Source of the DNA: Algoriphagus marincola HL-49
Lineage (GTDB): Bacteria; Bacteroidota; Bacteroidia; Cytophagales; Cyclobacteriaceae
Assembly (NCBI GenBank): GCA_001314815.1
Contig: LJXT01000017.1
Location: 1-39,118, forward strand
DNA: 39,118 bases
Reading direction: 5' to 3'
In this document: positions 14,606-23,535 of the stretch, piece by piece
How the letters are laid out: every line of letters begins with the position of its first letter
How positions within the stretch are numbered: position 1 is the first letter of the stretch
Program-made: the position numbers and the translations under genes
Notes under the pieces: model-generated
The model's database searches: none
The model's input: the letters and a program-made list of their open reading frames with translations, nothing else
What the model was told of the DNA's origin: nothing

Positions 14606-15769
14606 ATGAACCTGATCGAAGTCACCACACCTGCCCATCAGAGAGAGTTTATCGAGATGGCTGTTAGGCTTTACAAAAACGAGAAAAACTGGATTCGTCC
14701 TCTGGATAAGGATATCGAAGGACTTTTTCATTCTGAGACGAATAAGCTTTTTCGAAATGGGGCCAAAGCGAAGCGTTGGCTGCTTCAGGACGAAAAAGGG
14801 CAGACCATCGGCCGAATTGCGGCCTTTATCAATCCAAAGATGAAGGAAAAGCAACCGACTGGCGGAGTGGGTTTCTTTGAGTGCATCGATAATCAGGAGG
14901 CGGCTTTTATGCTTTTTGATATAGCAAAAGATTGGCTGGAAAGCGAAGGGATGGAAGCTATGGATGGGCCAATAAACTTTGGAGAGCGGGACAAATGGTG
15001 GGGACTACTCGTGGATGGATTTTCCGAGCCGAATTATAATATGCCTTGGAATTTTCCTTACTATCAGAAGTTTTTCGAAGACTATGGGTTCAAACTGTAT
15101 TTCAAGCAGTTTACCTACATGCGACCGGTTCAGGATGTGGGATTTGATGCAAAAATGATCAAGCGTGCCAATGCCGTCATCGACAATCCTGATTATTCCT
15201 TCCGATATATCAAGGGAAAAGAGCTTCAGGAGAAGGCACCGGAATATTTTATGACGGTTTACAATAAAGCTTGGGCGCGTCACATGGGGAAGTCCATTGC
15301 GCTAAAGGAAGCTAAGTTGATGTTTGGGAAAATGAAACCCATCATCGATCCTCGTTTGATTTACTTCGCATTTTACAAAGGCGAGCCAGTAGGATTCTTC
15401 ATTCAAATACCGGAGATCAATCAGATTTTCAAGCATGTCAATGGGAAAATGGATTTGATCGGAAAGCTGAAGTTTCTTTGGTACAAGACCTTTTCCCCGC
15501 CCAATAAAATGCTCGGTTTGGTATTTGGGGTGGTGCCCGAGCATCAAAGCAAGGGGGTAGAAAGTGCCATGATCATCAGCTATGATAAAATGAGTAACAG
15601 TCCCAAGTTTCCTTACAAAACTATCGAGATGAACTGGATTGGGGATTTCAACCCAAAGATGATGCGCGTTTGTGAGCAATTGCTAGCAGAGATATACAAG
15701 ACGCATCACACGTATCGGTATTTGTTTGATCGGGAAAAGCCCTTTGAAAGACACCCGATTTTCGATTGA
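14606..15769 (+). CDS. GNAT-like acetyltransferase family protein
   Basis: This is a 387-residue soluble protein. Its C-terminal half has GNAT-like features: LIYFAFYKGEPVGFFIQIPE (strands 3-4) and GVVPEHQSKGVESAMI, which resembles the acetyl-CoA-binding R/Q-x-x-G-x-G/A motif. The N-terminal half carries WIRPLDKDIEGLF and DGPINFGERDKWWGLLVDGF. This large, two-part form is widespread in Bacteroidota and not well characterised. Substrate unknown. Confidence 0.75.
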   Translation: MNLIEVTTPAHQREFIEMAVRLYKNEKNWIRPLDKDIEGLFHSETNKLFRNGAKAKRWLLQDEKGQTIGRIAAFINPKMKEKQPTGGVGFFECIDNQEAAFMLFDIAKDWLESEGMEAMDGPINFGERDKWWGLLVDGFSEPNYNMPWNFPYYQKFFEDYGFKLYFKQFTYMRPVQDVGFDAKMIKRANAVIDNPDYSFRYIKGKELQEKAPEYFMTVYNKAWARHMGKSIALKEAKLMFGKMKPIIDPRLIYFAFYKGEPVGFFIQIPEINQIFKHVNGKMDLIGKLKFLWYKTFSPPNKMLGLVFGVVPEHQSKGVESAMIISYDKMSNSPKFPYKTIEMNWIGDFNPKMMRVCEQLLAEIYKTHHTYRYLFDREKPFERHPIFD

Positions 15770-15975
15770 CGAAATACGAAATACGATTGACGACGCAAAT
15801 TCGAACCTTAGTCCAAATTCTAAGAGTTCGGGTTTAAATGTCGAATACCAAATGTTGAATTTCGAATAATGAAGTAAATCATAACTTCTAACCAACTTTC
15901 CAACCTTATAACTTTACCACTTTACAACCTTAATTTTCCAATCTTTCAATTTTAAAATTTTACAATTCCATATAA
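15770..15975. repeat. Intergenic low-complexity repeats
   Basis: Two repeat styles occur and no gene is seen. 15768-15870 has short tandem pieces (ACGAAATACGAAATACGA) and TTCGAA-type words (AATTCGAACC, TGTCGAATACC, GAATTTCGAATAATG). 15886-15960 is a pyrimidine-rich series (AACTTTCCAACCTT, ACTTTACAACCTT) like that before rimO. Confidence 0.55.
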
Positions 15976-16971
15976 ATGAAGAAATACGACGTAACAGGCA
16001 TAGGAAATGCCTTGGTAGATATCGAGTTCAAAGTCACTGATCAGTTTTTTGCTGACAATGGAGTAGAAAAGGGCCTAATGACGCTAGTCGATGAAGATCG
16101 CCAGAATCATCTGATGACTACCATCAATCATGCAGAATCAAAAAAGCAAGCAGGAGGCTCAGCGGCAAATACCATCGTGGCCGTCAGTCAATTTGGGGGG
16201 AAGTCTTTTTACTGCTTTCGAGTTGCCGATGATGAATTGGGACATTTTTATCTCAAGGATCTGAATGATTCGGGAGTAGATATTGCCTTAGTTCCGGAGC
16301 GATTGGAAAATGGTGTCACCGGAAAATGTCTCGTGATGGTAACCGAAGACTCCGAGCGGACGATGAATACTTTTTTGGGAATCACCCAGAACTTTTCTGT
16401 CAAGGATATTCATGACTCGGCGATTAAAGACTCCAAGTATCTTTTCATAGAGGGATATCTAGTGACTTCTCCGAATGGTAAAGAAGCCATGCTACATGCC
16501 AAAAAAGTAGCAGAGGAAGCCGGAACAAAGGTTGCCTTGACCTTCTCTGACCCTGCAATGGTCAAATATTTTAAGGAAAACTTCGACGATGTAATCGGCC
16601 CAAGTGTGGATTTACTTTTTGCAAATGAGGAAGAAGCCATGCTTTACACTGGCAAGGACAATCTATTGGAAGCCCGTGAAGAGATGAAGAAAGCTGCGAA
16701 GCACTTTGTGATTACACAGGGTAAAAATGGAGCGATGATTTTCGATGGCGATACCTTCATTGATATTGAGCCTTATAAAACCACGGCGATTGATAGCAAC
16801 GGAGCAGGAGATATGTTTGCAGGCGCCTTTTTGTATGGGATCACGAATGGTCACAGCTATGCGTCAAGCGGAAAGCTGGCATCGATGGCGAGTTCTCAGA
16901 TCGTCAGCCAATTCGGGCCAAGACTTCAGTGGCATCAGGCAAAGGATATTTTAGGAAAGTTGAATCCCTAA
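15976..16971 (+). CDS. PfkB-family kinase, adenosine kinase-like
   Basis: This 331-residue cytoplasmic kinase carries both PfkB signatures: the substrate-binding AGGSAANTIVAVSQFGG near residue 56 and the C-terminal ATP/anion-hole motif DSNGAGDMFAGAFLYG with the catalytic Asp near residue 279. The opening YDVTGIGNALVDIEFKV is the form seen in bacterial adenosine kinase-like members. It phosphorylates a nucleoside or sugar; adenosine is the likely substrate by family resemblance but is not proven by sequence. It is monocistronic. Confidence 0.87.
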   Translation: MKKYDVTGIGNALVDIEFKVTDQFFADNGVEKGLMTLVDEDRQNHLMTTINHAESKKQAGGSAANTIVAVSQFGGKSFYCFRVADDELGHFYLKDLNDSGVDIALVPERLENGVTGKCLVMVTEDSERTMNTFLGITQNFSVKDIHDSAIKDSKYLFIEGYLVTSPNGKEAMLHAKKVAEEAGTKVALTFSDPAMVKYFKENFDDVIGPSVDLLFANEEEAMLYTGKDNLLEAREEMKKAAKHFVITQGKNGAMIFDGDTFIDIEPYKTTAIDSNGAGDMFAGAFLYGITNGHSYASSGKLASMASSQIVSQFGPRLQWHQAKDILGKLNP

Positions 16972-17463
16972 ACCGAAATGAGCTGTGGCGATTTCGCCGT
17001 TCAGCCCTTCCTTTCTTGAGAATGCCTATCCTTCGGGAAGCGGTCCTTCCCTCCGGGCGGCAGGCTTCTCCCGATCCTCAGGATCGCAGTGACGATCTAA
17101 AAGTAATCGTGAGGCTTAACATTTGGGAGAATGGATTAACTGAGAAGACGATCTTATTTGAGAAATTTTGTTTATCAAAATACCGTAGGCATGGAAGATG
17201 TTTTTGCCAGCCATTTCAATGGCTGGAAAACATAGTTTATGGATTTTGGGAAATGCCGTAGGCATGACCGATAAATTCTATTGAAGAGATTTATCTGGAT
17301 CTCGAAATTTTCTAACCCGTCATTGGTAGGAACGAAGCAATCTTATTCATGTAGAGATTGCTTCGGCTCTTTCCTCACCTCGCAAAGACGCGCCCCTTTA
17401 ATTTTTTAGCGAAATATGAATGTTTCTCTAGCTTTCAGCAATGAGGCTGAGAAAACTTATTTC
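16972..17463. repeat. Repeat-rich intergenic region
   Basis: No gene is seen in about 490 bases. It holds several palindromic repeats. CCGTAGGCATG occurs at 17183-17193 and 17256-17266, flanking the perfect palindrome CCAGCCATT-TC-AATGGCTGG (17207-17226). A GC-rich stretch at 17030-17095 includes CCCGATCCTCAGGATCG. The long inverted element at 17318-17390 is listed separately. Confidence 0.6.
17318..17390. repeat. Inverted-repeat element (MITE-like)
   Basis: The outer arms CGTCATTGGTAGG and CCTCGCAAAGACG, and the inner arms CGAAGCAATCT and AGATTGCTTCG (perfect), make a 73-base self-complementary element with no coding capacity. It resembles the dispersed GTCATTGCGAGG-type repeats found in many Bacteroidota genomes (from memory). 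Confidence 0.65.
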
Positions 17464-18195
17464 TCATTTCTCTACAATCAATTCTGAGCTTGCCACTCGA
17501 AATCTAGGTCCATAAATCCCTTGCGGTAGCCCTTTGCCACATCCGATTATCATGCAGATTTCGGAGCCGGTTGGTAGGTCAAGCAACTTTTTAACCCGCT
17601 TGGAATCAAAACCCTCCATAGGGCAAGTATCATAGCCTACTGCCTTCATTCCAAGCATAAATGTCATTGCTGCCAAAGCGGCGCTTTTGTGAACGGAAAT
17701 CCGTACCTCGGTTTCTCCGACTTCCCGAACCATGGGTCTGCGCATTCCCACCCACCAAGCGATCAGCTTTTTGATCAGTGACCAGCCAGGGTACTTTCCA
17801 AAAAGTTTAGGGATTAGATTTTTATAATAACTTCCTGCTTGCTTGACCTTTTTCTCTGATTGATTTTGCTTGGAGTTGAGGATGAAGTCATAGTTTGCTT
17901 TGGCTCGAGACTTCCATACATCCCTACGCGTAATTACCACAACCAATTCACGCGCAGTGGTAGCTGCTTTTTGGCGCATGCAAAGCTGAGCCAATTGATC
18001 TTTGAGCGGGGAAGATTCCGGTACGCGAATAAACTGGTATAATTGTAGGTTAGAGCTATTGGGGGAAAGGATGGCAGCTTCCAGACATTTTTGGACTTTA
18101 TCATGGTCAAATGAGCTTTCTTGATCAAAAATCCGAACTGACCTACGTGCTTCCACTGCATCAAAAAATCCTAGCTCCTGGTTTAATTCCTGCAT
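17464..18195 (-). CDS. Nitroreductase family protein
   Basis: This 243-residue flavoenzyme of the NADH-oxidase/nitroreductase fold has the N-terminal FMN-binding signature VEARRSVRIFD (residues 14-24), SPNSSNLQLYQFI, and a C-terminal LGMKAVGYDTCPMEGFD segment. Such enzymes use FMN and NAD(P)H to reduce nitro groups, quinones or flavins. An extra central segment (about residues 100-150, KLFGKYPGWSLIKKLIAWWV) is longer than in the minimal family. It is transcribed alone and divergently from the ABC permease. Confidence 0.87.
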   Translation of the reverse strand: MQELNQELGFFDAVEARRSVRIFDQESSFDHDKVQKCLEAAILSPNSSNLQLYQFIRVPESSPLKDQLAQLCMRQKAATTARELVVVITRRDVWKSRAKANYDFILNSKQNQSEKKVKQAGSYYKNLIPKLFGKYPGWSLIKKLIAWWVGMRRPMVREVGETEVRISVHKSAALAAMTFMLGMKAVGYDTCPMEGFDSKRVKKLLDLPTGSEICMIIGCGKGLPQGIYGPRFRVASSELIVEK

Positions 18196-18254
18196 TTATC
18201 CGATTTTTTTGGTATTTAACTCGATTAAATGTAAGCTTAATCCTTAATTTCAAG

Positions 18255-18262
18255 CAAAATTA
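18255..18262 (-). promoter_or_regulatory. -7 box (TAnnTTTG) for the nitroreductase gene
   Basis: On the minus strand the sequence reads TAATTTTG, 60 bases upstream of the nitroreductase ATG. No clear -33 TTTG was found. Confidence 0.4.
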
Positions 18263-18287
18263 ACCACTAGCCTTTATTAGACTTCCT

Positions 18288-19778
18288 ATGTTTTTTGAAT
18301 TAATTCGGCTGCAATACCTGAAATCTGTCAGGTCCACAGCTTTTGCCAAGAGCCTCATGACCAATATTTTCTTGGGGTTCATTATTCTGCTACTGCTAAG
18401 CTATCTGCTGCTTGCAGGTCTTTTCTTGGGAAGGATCATTGGGAATTTTGCCGAAGGTCAGGACCCTATTGCTTTTCTGAATAGCTTTCTGATCTTTTTC
18501 TTTTTGACCGAGTTTCTTTACCGGTACTTTATTCAAAATTTACCGGTGGTAGATTTGGAAAGTCTCTTGCACCTTCCTGTCGGTAAGCGGAAGATCATGC
18601 ATTTGTTGCTGATCCGCTCATTTATTTCTCCGCTGAATATTATTGCACTACTGATATTTTTGCCATTTAGTGTCCAAGCCATAGCTCCCGAATATGGTAG
18701 CATGGGTGCATTAGGATGGATAGGTTCGCTGGTGCTTACAAGTTGGATTTTGCATTGGTTTATGCTTTGGTTCAAGCAGCGTTTCGAAGACTCGACTTTA
18801 GGATTGATTATCGTGATAGCTGTTTTGCTGCTTGGTGGAGGCTCGACTTATTTGGGCTGGTACAATTTGGGAGAATTGACTCAGCCAATATTCGACCTGG
18901 CCGTGAATTCAATTTTACCACTGGCAGTTCTGTCTTTGGTTTTTGTTGGGAGTTATTGGCTATGCTTTCGCTTCCATGTGGATAATGCCTATCTCGAAGA
19001 CCTTTCTTCTGACAATGACTCTCAAGTACGAGGGCAATCGATTGGTTTTCTTTCGCGATTTGGAATAGCCGGTGAGCTCGCAAATGTGGAGTGGAAACTG
19101 ATCATACGGCATAAGAAAAGCAAAACCTACCTGATGCTATCGGCCTTTTTTCTGCTTTATGGCTTGCTATTTTATACTAATACTGCCTACGCTTCAGAGG
19201 ATGGGGGTATCAGCTTCATTTTTATTTTCGTTGGGGTTTTCATCACCGGGATATTTATGATTCAGTATGGTCAACTCTTCTTAAGCTGGAATTCTGGAAG
19301 TTTCGATTTTTACCTGAACCGAAAGGATGGTGTTGAGCAATTGGTACGTGGAAAATACCTGCTTTTTATCTCCATTTCAGTGATTTGCTTTCTTGCCTCA
19401 GTCCCTTATGTCTATTTTGGTTGGCAGATTTTGCTGGTTCACATCGCTACTTTTTTATTCAATATCGGAGTCTTGATTCATGTCATTATTTATCTGGCGC
19501 TTTGGAAGCCAAAGCCTATGGATTTGAATAAAGGAGCCATGTTTAATTATGAGGGAGTTGGCGCCGCCCAATGGCTGATGGTGATTCCCATGATGATCCT
19601 TCCTTATGTGATTTACCTTCCGTTTGCTTTGTTGATTAATGACTTCGCGGGATTGGCGGCATTGGCAATTTTTGGCTTGTTTGGTATTCTGTTTTATAAA
19701 AAATTAAGTGCGCTGAATATCCGACGCGTCTATCAAAATAAATACGAAATCTCATCTTCATTTAGACAAGAACTATGA
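18288..19778 (+). CDS. ABC transporter permease, DUF5687 type
   Basis: This 496-residue integral membrane protein has about ten hydrophobic segments, e.g. residues 25-50, 60-80, 105-150, 160-185, 210-230, 285-330 and 355-440. The N-terminal FFELIRLQYLKSVRSTAF and LPVVDLESLLHLPVGKRKIMHLLLIRS match the DUF5687 permeases of Bacteroidota. It overlaps the downstream ATPase gene by 4 bases (ATGA), so the two form one export-type ABC transporter. Substrate unknown. Confidence 0.82.
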   Translation: MFFELIRLQYLKSVRSTAFAKSLMTNIFLGFIILLLLSYLLLAGLFLGRIIGNFAEGQDPIAFLNSFLIFFFLTEFLYRYFIQNLPVVDLESLLHLPVGKRKIMHLLLIRSFISPLNIIALLIFLPFSVQAIAPEYGSMGALGWIGSLVLTSWILHWFMLWFKQRFEDSTLGLIIVIAVLLLGGGSTYLGWYNLGELTQPIFDLAVNSILPLAVLSLVFVGSYWLCFRFHVDNAYLEDLSSDNDSQVRGQSIGFLSRFGIAGELANVEWKLIIRHKKSKTYLMLSAFFLLYGLLFYTNTAYASEDGGISFIFIFVGVFITGIFMIQYGQLFLSWNSGSFDFYLNRKDGVEQLVRGKYLLFISISVICFLASVPYVYFGWQILLVHIATFLFNIGVLIHVIIYLALWKPKPMDLNKGAMFNYEGVGAAQWLMVIPMMILPYVIYLPFALLINDFAGLAALAIFGLFGILFYKKLSALNIRRVYQNKYEISSSFRQEL

Positions 19779-20470
19779 TCTCTGTAAAGAACCTCAAGAA
19801 ACAATACAAGGAGGCTATTGTGCTCGACGTGGAAGCCTTAGAAATTCCGAAAGGAGAGTGCTTTGGGCTAGTAGGAAATAATGGGGCTGGTAAGACTACC
19901 CTTTTTCGAATCATGCTGGACTTGGTGCGGCCTACATCCGGAGAGGTCTCACTCGAAGGGCATATAGTCAATCAAGGCGAGGAGTGGAAAAAATTCACAG
20001 GTGCCTATTTGGATGAACATATGTTGCTTTCCTACCTGACTCCGGATGAGTATTTCGAGACGCTTCGAAAGATTCATGGACTCTCTGAAGCCGATTTGGA
20101 GGTTCATCTAGAGAAGTTTGCGGAGCTGTTTAATGATGAAGTCAGAGGCAAAAAGAAATACATCCGTGACCTGTCAAAAGGGAATTTGAAAAAGGTCGGG
20201 ATTGCAGCTGCTTTATTGGGCAATCCGGAGGTCGTGTTCTTGGATGAGCCCTTCGAAAATCTCGATCCGAGTTCACAGATTCGGCTGAAAAAACTGATTT
20301 CTAATGAAAAGGATGAGTTTAAGCGGACCTTTTTAATTTCTTCTCATGACCTGAATCATGTGACCGAAATCTGCGATCGCATCGTGCTATTGGAAAAAGG
20401 AAAAATCATTCGTGATCTCCGCGAAAAATCCGAGATGATGCGAGAGTTGGAGGCTTATTTTGTAGGGTAG
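19775..20470 (+). CDS. ABC transporter ATP-binding protein
   Basis: This is a single nucleotide-binding domain of 231 residues with Walker A GLVGNNGAGKTT, a variant signature LSKGNLKK, Walker B VVFLDEP and H-loop LISSHD. It is the short ATPase form that pairs with a separate permease. It starts inside the end of the DUF5687 permease gene. A strong hairpin follows the stop, ending the operon. Confidence 0.93.
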   Translation: MISVKNLKKQYKEAIVLDVEALEIPKGECFGLVGNNGAGKTTLFRIMLDLVRPTSGEVSLEGHIVNQGEEWKKFTGAYLDEHMLLSYLTPDEYFETLRKIHGLSEADLEVHLEKFAELFNDEVRGKKKYIRDLSKGNLKKVGIAAALLGNPEVVFLDEPFENLDPSSQIRLKKLISNEKDEFKRTFLISSHDLNHVTEICDRIVLLEKGKIIRDLREKSEMMRELEAYFVG

Positions 20471-20501
20471 AAGAAGAAGGCTAGTTCTCATTGAAAGCTT
20501 G

Positions 20502-20548
20502 AAAAACCATGCAATTTGAAAGTTTAACTTTCAAATTGCATGGTTTTT
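20502..20548. terminator. Perfect 23-bp palindrome, probable terminator after the ABC operon
   Basis: Arms 20502-20524 (AAAAACCATGCAATTTGAAA then GTT) and 20526-20548 are fully complementary around a single central T. The A-run/T-run ends make it usable as a terminator on either strand. It lies 32 bases after the ATPase stop. Confidence 0.75.
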
Positions 20549-20706
20549 GGCTTAAAAGTATGTGAAATGAAAGTTTGAGGTTGGGAGTTTCAGGCAAAAA
20601 AGATCTAAGATTTTTCATTTTGAAATAACTGAATTTCCACGCTTATTCATTCATATTAGCTTTTTCAAATTAATTTTCTAATTTAAAGCGTCTAAAAGAC
20701 TTTTTT
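20549..20706. other. Leader of the RM locus, no gene seen
   Basis: This is AT-rich spacer before hsdR. A weak -7-like TAATTTTC occurs near 20670-20677, but no promoter could be assigned with confidence. Confidence 0.35.
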
Positions 20707-23505
20707 GTGAATCCAACACCAAACCAAAACCCAGAGCAACTTGCCCGAGACTTGATTGATGGTCAATTGAGTCAAGCAGGGTGGTTGGTGCAATCAAAAA
20801 ATGAGGTTAATCTTTCTTCAGGTCGAGGAATCGCTGTCCGGGAATATCAAACATCTTCTGGGCCTGCTGACTATGTGCTTTTTGTAGATCGAAAACCTGT
20901 AGGCATTATCGAGGCTAAACGGGAGGAGGAAGGGGAGCGATTGACCGTCGTAGAAGATCAGTCCAGAGAATATGCAACGAGCAAGCTGAAATACCTGAAT
21001 CACGGTGATCTTCCTTTTGTGTATGAAAGTACCGGAGCTTTGACCCGATTCACCGATTATCGTGATCCCAAACCTCGATCAAGGCCTGTCTTTAACTTTC
21101 ACAGACCTGAAACTTTTGCTGAATGGCTAGGTCAATCCAAAACGCTTCGAGCAAGGCTACAGGATATTCCAGACTTGGATGAAGAAGGTCTGAGACCTGC
21201 GCAGATCAAAGCTGTTCGGAATTTGGAACATTCCTTTAAGGATAATCGACCCAAGGCTTTGATTCAAATGGCAACAGGTGCAGGAAAGACATTCACTGCT
21301 TGCACCTTCGTATATCGTCTGCTCAAGTTTGCAAATGCCAAGCGGATTCTGTTTTTGGTAGATACCAAAAATCTTGGAGAACAAGCCGAGCAAGAATTTT
21401 TGAAATATCAACCTACCGATGACAACCGGAAATTTACCGAACTCTACAATGTGCAGCGATTGAGTTCCAGTTTCATTGCTTCCGATTCTCAGGTGTGTAT
21501 TTCTACCATTCAGCGATTGTATTCCATCTTGCAAGGCAAGGAATTGGAGGATTCAGCAGAAGAAGAAAATCCAAACGAATCCGCTTGGTCCTGGCAGAAA
21601 AAGGAACCGCTACCTGTTGCGTACAACGAGAAGAATCCCATCGAGCAGTTTGACTTCATCATCATCGATGAATGTCATCGCTCGATTTACAACTTGTGGA
21701 AGCAGGTCTTGGATTACTACGATGCGTTCTTGGTAGGTCTGACGGCAACTCCAGACAAGCGCACCTTCGGCTTTTTCAATCAAAATGTGGTCAGCGAATA
21801 CACCTACGAAGAGTCTGTATTGGATGGGGTGAATGTACCCTACGATGTGTTCACCATAGAAACGGAAATCACCAAATCCGGCTCTATCATCAAGGCCAAG
21901 GAATATGTAGACCGCCGGGAAAAGTTAAGCCGGAAAAAGCGATGGGAGCAGCTCGAAGAAGATTTGGAATACAAGCCAAGCCAACTCGATAGGGACATTG
22001 TCAATCCCAATCAAATCCGGACGGTAATTAAGGCTTTCAAGGAGGCTTTGCCTTCCATTTTCCCGGATCGCTTTGACGAGCAGAAAGAATTTGAAGTGCC
22101 CAAAACACTGATTTTTGCAAAAACAGACAGTCATGCAGATGACATCATACAAATCGTCCGAGAAGAATTCAATGAAGGAAATGACTTCTGCAAAAAGGTC
22201 ACCTACAAGATCGAAGAAGACCCTAAGTCTGTCCTAAATCGATTTAGAAATTCCTGGGCTCCACGCATAGCTGTGACGGTGGATATGATTGCAACGGGGA
22301 CAGATGTGAAACCTCTGGAAGTTTTGCTTTTTATGCGGGATGTGAAAAGCATCAACTACTTCGAGCAGATGAAAGGCCGGGGAACCCGCACAATCAAGTT
22401 TGATGACTTGCAAAAGGTGACCCGTACAGCCAAGCATACCAAAACGCACTTTGTAATTGTAGATGCGATCGGGGCTGTGAAATCCAAAAAGACCGATAGC
22501 CGACCGCTGGAGCGAAAGCCATCTGTCTCAATGAAGGATTTACTTGGAGCGGTGAAAATGGGTGCCCAGGACGAGGACTTGTTTCTTTCCCTTGCAAACA
22601 GACTGCTCCGTTTGGAAAAGGAGCTGACCGAACCCGAGAAGGAGAAGTTTTCCGAACTGGCACAAGGAAAGAGCCTTCAAACCGTCATCAAAGGATTGCT
22701 CAACGCCTACAATCCCGATGTGATCGAAAGCATCGAAGCCAAAGTTGCGCAAGATTTGGTCGGACAGGCACCGGATGAAATCTCCAAAACAATAGCTGAG
22801 GAAGTGGAGGAATTACGCACATCCGCTGCCAAAGTCTTCACCGGAGAACTGACCGAGTTTGTCGAAAAGGTCCGCAAGGCCCATGACCAAGTCATCGACC
22901 ATGTGAATACTGATCGACTGCTCAAAGCCGAATGGGATGCCTTCACTCAAGACAAGGCCCAACAGGTGGTGCAAGAGTTTGCCGACTACATCGAGACGCA
23001 TAAAGATGAAATTACCGCCTTGAGTATCTTCTACGATCAGCCGTATCGCAGGCGGGAACTGACCCTGAAAATGATCAAGGATCTCTTGGAGCAACTTAAG
23101 CTGGACCGACCGCTATTGGCCCCTACCTATGTATGGGAAGCTTATCAGCAACTCGATCAGGTAAAGGAGAATTCACCCAAAAGCGAACTGATAGCCTTGG
23201 TTTCCTTGGTCAGAAAGGTGACCGGGATCGATACTCAACTGACTCCATACGACCGTACGGTCAATCAGAATTTCCAGAAATGGATCTTCCAGCAAAATGC
23301 CGGACAGCACAATCGCTTCACCGAGGAGCAACTCGACTGGCTGCGCATGATCAAAGACCATGTGGCCAATAGCTTCCATATCGATGTGGAGGACTTGGAC
23401 TATACGCCTTTTGACAAATTTGGAGGAAGAGGAGGAATGTGGAATCTTTTTGGGACAGAAATGGTCACTATAATTGAGGAATTAAACAAGGAACTTTCTG
23501 CCTAA
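20707..23505 (+). CDS. hsdR: Type I restriction enzyme, R (restriction/translocase) subunit
   Basis: The product is 932 residues from a GTG start. The N-terminal nuclease domain has the PD-(D/E)XK core Asp55 (GPADYV) and Glu69-x-Lys71 (GIIEAKRE). The SF2 translocase follows: Walker A MATGAGKT (residues 188-195), the DECH box (321-324), LTATPDKRT (motif III, near 347) and a C-terminal GRGTRTI (motif VI). The C-terminal part resembles the EcoEI-type HsdR C-domain. HsdR cuts unmethylated DNA as part of an R2M2S complex. The partner genes hsdS (26048) and hsdM (28904) are unusually far away, separated by cargo genes. Confidence 0.95.
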   Translation: MNPTPNQNPEQLARDLIDGQLSQAGWLVQSKNEVNLSSGRGIAVREYQTSSGPADYVLFVDRKPVGIIEAKREEEGERLTVVEDQSREYATSKLKYLNHGDLPFVYESTGALTRFTDYRDPKPRSRPVFNFHRPETFAEWLGQSKTLRARLQDIPDLDEEGLRPAQIKAVRNLEHSFKDNRPKALIQMATGAGKTFTACTFVYRLLKFANAKRILFLVDTKNLGEQAEQEFLKYQPTDDNRKFTELYNVQRLSSSFIASDSQVCISTIQRLYSILQGKELEDSAEEENPNESAWSWQKKEPLPVAYNEKNPIEQFDFIIIDECHRSIYNLWKQVLDYYDAFLVGLTATPDKRTFGFFNQNVVSEYTYEESVLDGVNVPYDVFTIETEITKSGSIIKAKEYVDRREKLSRKKRWEQLEEDLEYKPSQLDRDIVNPNQIRTVIKAFKEALPSIFPDRFDEQKEFEVPKTLIFAKTDSHADDIIQIVREEFNEGNDFCKKVTYKIEEDPKSVLNRFRNSWAPRIAVTVDMIATGTDVKPLEVLLFMRDVKSINYFEQMKGRGTRTIKFDDLQKVTRTAKHTKTHFVIVDAIGAVKSKKTDSRPLERKPSVSMKDLLGAVKMGAQDEDLFLSLANRLLRLEKELTEPEKEKFSELAQGKSLQTVIKGLLNAYNPDVIESIEAKVAQDLVGQAPDEISKTIAEEVEELRTSAAKVFTGELTEFVEKVRKAHDQVIDHVNTDRLLKAEWDAFTQDKAQQVVQEFADYIETHKDEITALSIFYDQPYRRRELTLKMIKDLLEQLKLDRPLLAPTYVWEAYQQLDQVKENSPKSELIALVSLVRKVTGIDTQLTPYDRTVNQNFQKWIFQQNAGQHNRFTEEQLDWLRMIKDHVANSFHIDVEDLDYTPFDKFGGRGGMWNLFGTEMVTIIEELNKELSA

Positions 23506-23535
23506 ACCTGGGTATGGATACCTTTGTAACGAATA

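Noticed and set aside
16745..17261. Plus-strand open frames overlapping and following the PfkB kinase gene
   Set aside because: They lie in another frame of the kinase or in palindromic repeat DNA and have no recognisable protein features.
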